From a virus: a DNA stretch of 39,973 bases. A program made the translations under genes and the position numbers. The first letter of the stretch is position 1. The number at the start of each line of letters is the position of its first letter. The notes under the pieces were generated by a model. It was not told the DNA's origin. It worked only from the letters and a program-made list of their open reading frames with translations, and ran no database searches. Shown piece by piece: positions 23,399-30,842 of the stretch. The stretch covers positions 1 to 39,973 of the IMG/VR virus record IMGVR_UViG_3300025732_000094, one strand, 5' to 3'.

Positions 23399-24119
23399 GC
23401 AGATCATTGCCATGAAGGAAGAAGGTAAGTCCTATACGCAGATCGGCAAGGTTGTCGGGATGAGCAAGGACGCAGTACAAAAGGTGTATAAGCGATACCT
23501 AGAGGATGATGGCACAGCGATTACCGCAGCCAAGATCCCACCGTCAATGTCGGCGAGCAAGTCTCCAAAGGGATATGTCGGACCGACGATTGCGTTCTAT
23601 GATATTGAGACAACCTACTCCGCATGGAGCAGGATCCTTTCGGTATGTATCGTAGACGGATTCGGAAACCTTGAGGTCTTCCGACTGGATGATCCTAAGT
23701 ATAAGGGCAAGTCGTGGACAGACGACTCAGTTCTTGTGCGTGCTGTCAAGGAAAGCCTTGAAGGATACGACATTATTGTAGGATGGAATAGCAAGTTGTT
23801 TGACTTGCCTATCATTAACGCACGTCTCCTTGCTTCGGGGCAAGAGCCATGCGATCCGCTGATGCACATTGACCTGATGTACAAGGCGACTGGTTCGGCA
23901 GTACGTGTCGGACGGAAGTCACTTGACAACGTATCCAAGTACTTTGGCGTAGAGAATAAGAAGACTCCTCTTGACCCGCGCATCTGGGATCGCGCTGATC
24001 ATGGAGACAAGGGTGCTTACGAAAGCATCATTGAACATAACATTGCAGACGTATACGTCACACGAGATGTATACGGTAAGTTGAAGCGCCTCGTGCGCAA
24101 TATCCACCGAGGAGGGTGA
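23379..24119 (+). CDS. DEDDh 3'-5' exonuclease with N-terminal HTH
   Basis: 246 residues. Residues about 3-41 form a helix-turn-helix (AMKEEGKSYTQIGKVVGMSKDAVQKVYKRY). After a linker, an RNase-H-like exonuclease follows: FYDIETT (Asp75, Glu77), GWNSKLFDLPIINAR (Asp142) and IEHNIADVYVTRDVY (His220, Asp224). This is the set of motif residues of DnaQ/PolB-type proofreading domains, without any polymerase domain. A sequence- or structure-guided exonuclease acting on recombination intermediates, or a degraded relic of a PolB, are both possible. It ends by overlapping the holin start. Confidence 0.82.
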   Translation: MSNALTRQIIAMKEEGKSYTQIGKVVGMSKDAVQKVYKRYLEDDGTAITAAKIPPSMSASKSPKGYVGPTIAFYDIETTYSAWSRILSVCIVDGFGNLEVFRLDDPKYKGKSWTDDSVLVRAVKESLEGYDIIVGWNSKLFDLPIINARLLASGQEPCDPLMHIDLMYKATGSAVRVGRKSLDNVSKYFGVENKKTPLDPRIWDRADHGDKGAYESIIEHNIADVYVTRDVYGKLKRLVRNIHRGG

Positions 24120-24439
24120 TGATGGATCAGATTCTAATCAACACGGTAATCCCAATACTGGCTACCGTTATCTCAGGCTTTGTTCTTCTGGTGGTACGCA
24201 ATACCAATCAGTGGATCAAGGCTCGTACAACAGAGGAACAGTACCGCTTCATTGAGCAGGTAGTAACTACCGCAGTCAATGCAGCAGAACAGTACCTTGG
24301 CAGCGGGGAAGGGGAGCAGAAGAAGCGACTCGTCCTCACCGCCGCAACACAGGTTCTTCAGAAGCGTGGAATTGATGTTGATGCAGATCAACTAGACATT
24401 GCTATTGAAGCAGCCGTTCGTAAGGAATTCGCGAAGTAA
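24116..24439 (+). CDS. Holin, LL-H family-like
   Basis: About 107 residues from a GTG/ATG cluster at 24116-24122. A single N-terminal membrane segment (IPILATVISGFVLLVV) is followed by a helical cytoplasmic part (RTTEEQYRFIEQVVTTAVNAAEQYLGSGEGEQKKRLVLTAATQVLQKRGIDVDADQLDIAIEAAV), the architecture of phage LL-H-type holins. It would make the membrane lesion that lets the endolysin reach the wall. Odd that it ends the early strand, opposite the late genes. Confidence 0.8.
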   Translation: MMMDQILINTVIPILATVISGFVLLVVRNTNQWIKARTTEEQYRFIEQVVTTAVNAAEQYLGSGEGEQKKRLVLTAATQVLQKRGIDVDADQLDIAIEAAVRKEFAK

Positions 24440-24493
24440 CCTGTTATACTTCGCGCTAACTGAGCCGCCAGGGTCGTCCTCCCCTGGCGGCTC
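24430..24493. terminator. Two stacked hairpins at the convergent junction
   Basis: Hairpin one, CGCGAAGTA-N8-TACTTCGCG (24430-24455), overlaps the holin stop. Hairpin two, GAGCCGCCAGGG-N8-CCCTGGCGGCTC (24462-24493), has a 12-bp perfect stem and touches the stop of the last leftward ORF. No long T-tract follows on either strand, so these may act as bidirectional terminators with other factors, or protect mRNA 3' ends. Confidence 0.65.
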
Positions 24494-24616
24494 CTACATT
24501 ACCTTGTCGGTAATGAGGAGATAGTTAATAGAGTAGACATCTTCACAGCGATCAACGTAGCCATACTGCCACGTGTAGTACCTAAGGATTGCTTCCTTAG
24601 TTTCCCTTTTGCGCAA
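24494..24616 (-). CDS. Possible last late gene (40 aa, uncertain start)
   Basis: An open frame ending at the hairpin reads …RYYTWQYGYVDRCEDVYSIN…, protein-like and rich in Tyr. A TTG at 24616 gives 40 residues; a TTG at 24685 gives 63 but lies wholly inside the preceding gene in another frame. No clear ribosome-binding site. Included at low confidence because it fills the gap up to the terminator. Confidence 0.35.
   Translation of the reverse strand: MRKRETKEAILRYYTWQYGYVDRCEDVYSINYLLITDKVM
24582..24610 (+). terminator. Rightward intrinsic terminator-like hairpin
   Basis: CTAAGGA-TTGCT-TCCTTAG (24582-24600) is a 7-bp stem followed on the plus strand by TTTCCCTTTT. It would end rightward transcripts that escape the junction hairpins. 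It also spans the end of the leftward 85-aa gene. Confidence 0.5.
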
Positions 24617-24854
24617 GCGCTTGTAGTAACGCGGCAAGCGCAGCGCCGATGCTGGTGGCGATACCTGCTTTCCACTTCGTGTCAAGTTCAGCCTTCACTT
24701 CCACCTGCCTCGTAACAGCCTGCGCGATCTCAACGTCACGAAGGCGCTCGTCAATTTTAGTGAGACGTTCCGATAGATCCTTTAGGTCCTCACGGATTTC
24801 TGAGCGAAGGTCTATGATAGCCTCCATAATAACTGATGCGCTACCCCTTGTCAT
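24597..24854 (-). CDS. XhlA-like coiled-coil/membrane protein (possible second lysis protein)
   Basis: 85 residues. The N-terminal 50 (MEAIIDLRSEIREDLKDLSERLTKIDERLRDVEIAQ) form a heptad coiled coil; the last 25 (KAGIATSIGAALAALLQALA) are a membrane segment, as in XhlA/hemolysin-type phage proteins linked to lysis. It overlaps the tail gene's stop (ATGA). Because the LL-H-type holin is on the other strand 160 bases away, the phage has two converging candidate lysis proteins. A tail-anchoring role is the alternative. Confidence 0.6.
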   Translation of the reverse strand: MTRGSASVIMEAIIDLRSEIREDLKDLSERLTKIDERLRDVEIAQAVTRQVEVKAELDTKWKAGIATSIGAALAALLQALAQKGN

Positions 24855-27535
24855 ACAGATACCTTGAACGACGTTCGCTGCTGTGGAGAGAAGATGAAGG
24901 AGATGTTCTCTGATCCGTCTTCATTGCCTGCCCACTCCTGACGAGTAAGTACAAACTTATCTGTTACCGATACGTTGCGGCGATTCAAATAGATCTGAAT
25001 AAGATCGCCGACTTTATATCCGCTAAATGGGGTAATCTGAGTAGCAACCACCGCTAGGTTAAACTCAACTACTTGGTTCGGGTACTTATTATACAACAAA
25101 TTTGCAGCAAATTGAATATCATTTCGCTCATCATCAATACGCTCAAACACTTCAATCAATCCATAGTTATCGTAGATAGGATTGTTGAGTGCGCTCTTGA
25201 CACCGAAGAGCGACGTTGACGTTGTAGCCGACGTATCGTAGGAATAGTTAATGATGGATGCGCGGCTTGCGATCTTACTCGTGAACGGCTCATACCTAAA
25301 GTTATTTACGCTATCGCCATACTTTAGCCAGAACTTAGGACTTGGGATCTGCGCCTCACTGTGATGTCGGTACTGGATCCCTTGGTTTAGGTTCTTTGGG
25401 TTATCGGCAGGCAGCCCGATGTTTGGATCCTCAATGACTACTATATCTGTCGTACCAGCCATGAGGATGTCAGCAAACTCAGCAAGCGTGTCAAGATATG
25501 ACTTACCGTCGCACATGATGCTGCGTTTCTCTGTTACTGTTCGCAGGGTTCCAGATGATGGATTGCTGCTGACATCTGTAGTGTTGTCCAGAATATTACG
25601 TGTAGCCTGGAATGGTTCAAACATCGTTCGGCTATATCGGTTAACGATAGCAGTCCCAGCATCTGACGTGCTTGAGAAGATTGCCTCACTTGACGTGTTG
25701 TTAATGTTATACGAAAACTGAGTTGTGCTTGGCACTCGCGTAATAAGGAACGTCCCATTGAGGAACGAGATTGCCATGTCTGATACAGTAACTACATCAC
25801 CAACTACAAACGTATGCGCCGCACTTGTTGTAAGTGACACCTCAGTACCTTTGGTTGCATCGGCTACGCTAACTCTTGTTGTTACTGACTTTGTAATTGT
25901 TTGCTCTACGCCACCAGCAGCAGGCAAAAGAGAGTCGTGAATCTGATCAAGCCTAAATCCGTTGGCTGCAGTACCGTCACCAAAGGTATAGTAGCCGCCA
26001 CGCATCGTCACGTCTACCGAAACAAAGAGTCGGGACAGCATTCCTAGTTTGTCAATACCATAGACGATGACCTCGTTAGGGCTGCTTGCCGTCTCAGTGA
26101 CTAGTCCCTCCCCTATGATGATGAAGTAGCCAGCCTTCTCGTCCCACCGACATGCCCTCCAGAACGTCCGTAGAGGCACAATTCCGCCAATCTGAGGGTG
26201 GTTGGATGGCAACGTGAGGAAGAACTCCCCCGCGCCGTTAACCTGCTGGGAAATCCCGATCTTCTTGCCATCGTGAATAATGGCAGATGCAAGCCAGTTT
26301 CCATCGGCGCTCTTTTTTGGGGTTGGATTGAAAGATGGCGTGATGCTTGGGTTGGTATCAGCCTTATCAATTTCTAGTCCAGCCGTGACGGTATCTTGAA
26401 TCTGGTAGAACTCTACCCTAAACTTGTTGCGAGCGAACGTAGATACTGATGCATAGGTAGGGTTACCACCACCTCCACCGCTAGGTGGAGGCTCAACGTT
26501 TGCAGCCTGAATCCTAAACTTGGCGATCTCTTGGCTTGCCCCACTACCATTTGTAAGACTGCTGTATGGTCCATACGTTCCTGGCAGTGTATCTGCAGTC
26601 TTAACTCTCCAGTACAAATCAACATCCTTAGGAACATTATTAAAGTCAAGAACATATGTTATTGTTCCAGTAGGACTTCCTGTAGTAACCTTTACTTCTG
26701 ACCATACTGGAGATCCACTAAACGAAGAGTTATTAAATACTTCTATTGTATATTGCTGACAATAGTCACCATCTGGTTCATTAGCATCAATAAATGAGAA
26801 TCGTAAATTACATTGCGTAGTTGTTGACGCACTGAATGTTTTAATTGCAGTAGTTGATCCGTACGTTCCACCATCAGTTGCAATGTCTTGGATAACTAGA
26901 TTTGGTGCTGATGGTGCTTCTGGTGGTACAACGTAGTCAATAATCAAAGTAATATTGTCATAGAACGATGCCGCTGACATGTTGCTACTTGGTGTTGTTA
27001 GTGCTGGAGCATATGTACCACTTGTATCTGTACTCATGCGCATATAGAATCCAAGGTTTGTTCCAGCATTTGCAAACCAGTATTGAACAATTGAAGTAAC
27101 GTCTACGGAGAAAGTATCCCCATCTCCTGTAGTGCTAGTCATAGCCACAGTCCCAGCGCCTGTCGCTGTATGGATTGATGTTGACAAGTTCCATGCGGCA
27201 GTATCATAGTCTGCAGTTGCTCGGCACACCAACATACTTCTGCTCGCTGTACAGGTCTGGTTAACCTGATCATTTGGAGTTACATCAAAGTATGTTAGAT
27301 TAAGAGTTGCTGAAGTGATAGACTGCATGACGCTGAAGTCAATGTCTGTAAAGAATCCAGAGCGGCACTTTGTAGTCGTCGCTTCATCCCATCCAACTGG
27401 AAGGAAACTGTTGCTAGTAGTTGAGTTAACTGGCAGTCTTCCGCTAAATGCGTTGCTCGCAAAAGACGCAGTACGACTAGCCCTACTTGCCCGATGACCT
27501 CGGTAGTTTGTTGCGCTGATCGTATCGGTAGCCAT
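24851..27535 (-). CDS. Large tail/host-recognition protein (Tal- or gp37-like)
   Basis: 894 residues in three parts. About 1-205 resembles a DNRLRE-type beta domain (SITSATLNLTYFDVTPN … FSVDVTSIVQYWFANAGTNLGFYM). About 208-350 is fibronectin-III/Ig-like (PEAPSAPNLVIQDI … DLYWRVKTADT), ending in a PPPSGGGGG linker. The rest (FARNKFRVEFYQIQDTVTAGLEIDKA … VYGIDKLGMLSRLF) resembles the baseplate hub proteins of siphophages (gp37/Tal-like). It would sit at the tail tip and bind host glycans with its N-terminal domains. It follows the Dit-like gene as hub proteins do. Confidence 0.75.
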   Translation of the reverse strand: MATDTISATNYRGHRASRASRTASFASNAFSGRLPVNSTTSNSFLPVGWDEATTTKCRSGFFTDIDFSVMQSITSATLNLTYFDVTPNDQVNQTCTASRSMLVCRATADYDTAAWNLSTSIHTATGAGTVAMTSTTGDGDTFSVDVTSIVQYWFANAGTNLGFYMRMSTDTSGTYAPALTTPSSNMSAASFYDNITLIIDYVVPPEAPSAPNLVIQDIATDGGTYGSTTAIKTFSASTTTQCNLRFSFIDANEPDGDYCQQYTIEVFNNSSFSGSPVWSEVKVTTGSPTGTITYVLDFNNVPKDVDLYWRVKTADTLPGTYGPYSSLTNGSGASQEIAKFRIQAANVEPPPSGGGGGNPTYASVSTFARNKFRVEFYQIQDTVTAGLEIDKADTNPSITPSFNPTPKKSADGNWLASAIIHDGKKIGISQQVNGAGEFFLTLPSNHPQIGGIVPLRTFWRACRWDEKAGYFIIIGEGLVTETASSPNEVIVYGIDKLGMLSRLFVSVDVTMRGGYYTFGDGTAANGFRLDQIHDSLLPAAGGVEQTITKSVTTRVSVADATKGTEVSLTTSAAHTFVVGDVVTVSDMAISFLNGTFLITRVPSTTQFSYNINNTSSEAIFSSTSDAGTAIVNRYSRTMFEPFQATRNILDNTTDVSSNPSSGTLRTVTEKRSIMCDGKSYLDTLAEFADILMAGTTDIVVIEDPNIGLPADNPKNLNQGIQYRHHSEAQIPSPKFWLKYGDSVNNFRYEPFTSKIASRASIINYSYDTSATTSTSLFGVKSALNNPIYDNYGLIEVFERIDDERNDIQFAANLLYNKYPNQVVEFNLAVVATQITPFSGYKVGDLIQIYLNRRNVSVTDKFVLTRQEWAGNEDGSENISFIFSPQQRTSFKVSV

Positions 27536-28549
27536 TTAGTACCACGCCTCCCTCCACGAGATACTTGCAGTGTACCCAGTGGTAATCGGATTGTTTGAAC
27601 CATCAGTACAGGTAATAGATACAGTTGAAGGCGTACCTACGGTATGGTCATCGTCTGGGTCAATAAGACCAAAAAGCGCACCAGAGTTAATAACTATATA
27701 TGTTTGATTAATAGTATTTAGTACAGTGCTATCTGCCTTAGTAAACCTAGAGTCATAGACAATCTGATCATCATAGTTAATAAGGATACGGTACTTATAG
27801 GTCGCATTGTCACCAATGCTTCCTACTGGGAGGGATAGGGTAAGAGGAGTACCGTTAAGATTAATAGTAAACTTGACGATTGCAGCATTAGTTGTTGGAG
27901 TTACTCCATACGTCTTTTCAATAAGCAACTGTGCATACGCTGGCGCTGATCCGTGATTGTGGAGATTAACTGCTGTACCAGTAATTCCGACAGCGGACTC
28001 TTTGAGAGTGTCGGAGAACTTATACGGAGACTTCATGATGAAGGCAAGGATGATGCCAGTGCTATAGCCAGCCTCGTCTGATCCACTAAACATACCTGGG
28101 TTTGTCTCAACCTGTGGCATCTGTGCTGGGCGGCAAACAGAGTAGCACTCAATCTTTCCTGTAGGGAAGTTTGTTGTATCGTCGGTGATTACCGTAAACT
28201 TAAGTCGTCGGAAACCATCGCTTGACTGAAACTTCTTCGGGACAAATCGCATCATCTTTGTGATCTTTTCCAACTTGCCAGCAAGATCTTGGCGCGTAGA
28301 CCCATATACGTCTACTCCAACTTGAATCAAGCGACGACCAATGTATGCATCGGCAACGTCAACGCCATCTCGTGTTGCACGTGGATCTTCGTATCCAATT
28401 GGATTTGCAGCACCAAACGCAATACTCTTTACGCGATATCCAGACAATGGCTGGTTCGGAGTAAACGTAGATGTATCTGTGATCGTATTAATATCAAGGA
28501 ATACACCACTTGGTTGTTCCCAATAAATAGATGACTTAAGATCAATCAT
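27536..28549 (-). CDS. Dit-like distal tail protein
   Basis: About 337 residues; the ATG at 28549 overlaps the previous stop (ATGA) and is preferred to the one at 28594. It begins MIDLKSSIYWEQPSGVFLDI, then SGYRVKSIAFGAANPIGYEDPRATRDGVDVADAYIGRRLIQVGVDVYGSTRQDLAGKLEKITKMM, the pattern of distal tail proteins that cap the tail tube, followed by a larger beta-sandwich region. Its place directly before the hub-like gene fits. No tail-tube or tape-measure gene precedes it. Confidence 0.7.
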   Translation of the reverse strand: MIDLKSSIYWEQPSGVFLDINTITDTSTFTPNQPLSGYRVKSIAFGAANPIGYEDPRATRDGVDVADAYIGRRLIQVGVDVYGSTRQDLAGKLEKITKMMRFVPKKFQSSDGFRRLKFTVITDDTTNFPTGKIECYSVCRPAQMPQVETNPGMFSGSDEAGYSTGIILAFIMKSPYKFSDTLKESAVGITGTAVNLHNHGSAPAYAQLLIEKTYGVTPTTNAAIVKFTINLNGTPLTLSLPVGSIGDNATYKYRILINYDDQIVYDSRFTKADSTVLNTINQTYIVINSGALFGLIDPDDDHTVGTPSTVSITCTDGSNNPITTGYTASISWREAWY

Positions 28550-29226
28550 GAAATTTGACGTACCCTTCGGATGCGCGAAGCCTCCATGCGCCATCGCGTG
28601 CGAGCGGATGATGCCAAGATGGACAACTCACTGATGGTCATATCGCTTGCACCAGACGCAATCTGCCACTGCTGGAAGTCTGCGCGGTCAATCATCAAGC
28701 GCTGCAGAGCCTCTGCCTGAGCATAAATACGAACAGCGTTCTTCTCCGAGTCGCTAATATCTGCGACAGTTACGTCATCAGAAAGTAGGCTATGTCGTCG
28801 GTATCCCCAAATCTTTAGCGTTAGTCGCTCGTATGTGTTTGCACCAATCACAACTGGATAAGTTGGATACGAATAGCCAGCAGGAATATGCACCCTGCCG
28901 TTAAACCACTGCCATCCATTACCCCATCCATCGCCAGTGCTAATTGGCAGCGTCTCATAGAATCGGTTAGTAGAATCAAGTACATCTACGCGGAAGATAT
29001 TCCTAAACGTCTTAGTTGGTACGAACGATAGGCTTAGTCCCATATTCTGCCCAGAAACCTGCGGGAATGTGAACTGGTAATCCTCTGTATCCTCAAGCGG
29101 GGACAAGTCGGAGATAGCGTCAATACCAGCATTAATGAGGTCATTGATCTCATCGTTGCTCCATGTCTTACCGTCTGGATCCCGAAGGTCCCTACGAATC
29201 TCTAGCCGAATATCTTCACGATTCAT
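28546..29226 (-). CDS. Head-tail connector/adaptor-like protein
   Basis: 226 residues beginning with an acidic helix pair (MNREDIRLEIRRDLRDPDGKTWSNDEINDLINAGIDAI), the layout of gp6/adaptor-type connectors, and ending in a helical, Arg-rich tail (ARTRWRMEASRIRRVRQIS). It directly follows the major capsid gene. Such proteins bind the portal ring and seat the tail. The assignment is by pattern and position; a short-tail adaptor is equally possible. Confidence 0.65.
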   Translation of the reverse strand: MNREDIRLEIRRDLRDPDGKTWSNDEINDLINAGIDAISDLSPLEDTEDYQFTFPQVSGQNMGLSLSFVPTKTFRNIFRVDVLDSTNRFYETLPISTGDGWGNGWQWFNGRVHIPAGYSYPTYPVVIGANTYERLTLKIWGYRRHSLLSDDVTVADISDSEKNAVRIYAQAEALQRLMIDRADFQQWQIASGASDMTISELSILASSARTRWRMEASRIRRVRQIS

Positions 29227-29245
29227 TCTATCTCCTATCGGATCA

Positions 29246-29271
29246 GGGGGCTGACCCGCCAGCCAGCCCCC
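29246..29271 (-). terminator. Hairpin downstream of the capsid gene
   Basis: GGGGGCTG-N10-CAGCCCCC (29246-29271) lies between the capsid and connector genes. No T-tract follows on the minus strand, so partial termination or mRNA protection is likely, giving more capsid protein than tail protein. Confidence 0.5.
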
Positions 29272-29294
29272 ATCACCTATTACCTAACTAGACC

Positions 29295-30239
29295 TTAGGC
29301 ATCAAGGGTTGCACCAGTCTCAAGGCGAACGTATCGTGCGCCAGTGAGATCAAGCAACTTCGCGCCGAAGCGCATCTTGAAGCCAGCGAGCGCACGCTGC
29401 GCAAGTGGGTCATTGTGATCGCCACCAGGCGACACAAAGTACGCCTGAAGGGTCTGCGAATCGCCGACGGTATAAGCGTCAGGACCAAAGAAGAAGGACG
29501 AATAGACGTTAGCGTCATCCGCACCTGACTCCTCAAAGGTCTTCGCATTGGACGACACGAGGAAGCGAACGCCAGCGTAGCGCCCGATCTCGCCGTTAAG
29601 AAGCGGGGTGTTGTCCACGTACTTCGTGGAATCCATCCAGCCACCATTGGCGGTGTCAGTCAGAATGTCATACTCCTGGAACGGATGAAGAATGCAGCGG
29701 TAGAAGCCGTCAGCAAACGTAGGAACGTTTGCAGCCTTCAGCGTCGCAACCATCTTCTTAACAAGAGCGCCAGTGATCACGTCCGTCTGAGCAACCTCAG
29801 CGCGGGACGTAGCATCGCCAGCATACTTAACGTTGGAACCAGCGGCGAGAACATCCTTCACCACGATGTCCATCGTCTCAGCAGCCTGTCGCGCAATGCG
29901 CTCCGAAGCGATTGAGATGAGGTCATGCGGCGAGTCCAACTGCGCAAGGTCGGTGACCGCAATGGTCTTACCGTACTGCGTAGCGGTGAAGTAGTCGCTG
30001 CCGATTGAGAGAGCCTGAGTCTCAGGCGTTTCACCCTCTGAGAGAGGGGTCGTGTCTGGGGTCAGGTCAGCGTAGCGAGCGAAGCGGATGGTGTTCGTAC
30101 CCTTCACGAAACGCCCAGGAACATAGTTCCCTGGCATCACGTGAACAAGTCGCCCACGCAGTTCTTCCTGCGCCTTAGCAAGAACAAGTTCCTGGACTAG
30201 AGCGCTGAAGCCCGTAGTCGTCGTGCTAGTAATAGCCAT
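29295..30239 (-). CDS. Major capsid protein, N4-gp56 family
   Basis: 314 residues, HK97-fold type. The segments GNYVPGRFVKGTNTIRFARYADLTPDTTPLSEGETPE, FTATQYGKTIAVTDLAQL, GFYRCILHPFQEYDIL and GGDHNDPLAQRALAGFKMRFGAKLLDLTGARYVRLETGA match the N4-gp56 group of coat proteins. The scaffold gene lies 11 bases upstream and a hairpin 23 bases downstream. Expected to be the most abundant virion protein. Confidence 0.93.
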   Translation of the reverse strand: MAITSTTTTGFSALVQELVLAKAQEELRGRLVHVMPGNYVPGRFVKGTNTIRFARYADLTPDTTPLSEGETPETQALSIGSDYFTATQYGKTIAVTDLAQLDSPHDLISIASERIARQAAETMDIVVKDVLAAGSNVKYAGDATSRAEVAQTDVITGALVKKMVATLKAANVPTFADGFYRCILHPFQEYDILTDTANGGWMDSTKYVDNTPLLNGEIGRYAGVRFLVSSNAKTFEESGADDANVYSSFFFGPDAYTVGDSQTLQAYFVSPGGDHNDPLAQRALAGFKMRFGAKLLDLTGARYVRLETGATLDA

Positions 30240-30250
30240 AATTTACTCCT

Positions 30251-30814
30251 TTAGTCGGCAAACGGATTGCCGAGTTTTTCAATATCCGAGATGATATCGT
30301 TAATGCCGCGCTTACCGCCTTCAGCATTTCCCTTTCTCGGATTGTTAGGTTCAATAAATACGTCCGCCTTCTCTTTAGCCGTTTCCCTGCTAAGAGCCGC
30401 CATGTACTTTTCAAACGCTGCGGCTCGCGCATCGTCAGAAAGACCTGCGGTATCAGAAAGGAACTGACTATAGTTCGGGTATGCATTGCGCAGCCGCTCC
30501 ATTTTAGCAGCCTCCTTTGCATCGTTCAGTTCTTGTTCAAGCGCAGCCAGCCGATTCTGAGCCTTTTCAAACTCGGACATGTTTGCGTTCTCATTCTCTG
30601 CCTTCCACTTCTTCAAAGACTCTGCCTCCTTGCGGAGGTTATCCAGTTCTGCCTTCGCAGACGTGAGCGCTTGATCTTTACCAGCCAAACGCTTCTTCCA
30701 AGTGGTGATGTCATTCTCATCCTGAGTGGTTTCTGGAGCAGGCGCAGCAGGTGCTGCCGCCTCCACCTTCGGCGACTCAGGAACAGCCGCATTCACGACT
30801 TCGGTTTCAGCCAT
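30251..30814 (-). CDS. Scaffolding protein
   Basis: 187 residues, acidic and helical, with Ala/Pro-rich start (APAAPAPETTQDENDITTWKKRL) and a long coiled coil (DQALTSAKAELDNLRKEAESLKKWKAENENANMSEFEKAQNRLAALEQELNDAKEA) over about 45-110. This composition, the length and position immediately before the capsid gene are typical of scaffolds that shape the procapsid and then leave. No protease domain is present. The ribosome-binding site is AGGAGA. Confidence 0.88.
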   Translation of the reverse strand: MAETEVVNAAVPESPKVEAAAPAAPAPETTQDENDITTWKKRLAGKDQALTSAKAELDNLRKEAESLKKWKAENENANMSEFEKAQNRLAALEQELNDAKEAAKMERLRNAYPNYSQFLSDTAGLSDDARAAAFEKYMAALSRETAKEKADVFIEPNNPRKGNAEGGKRGINDIISDIEKLGNPFAD

Positions 30815-30842
30815 TTTCTTTCTCCTATTCTACCAAATCGTT

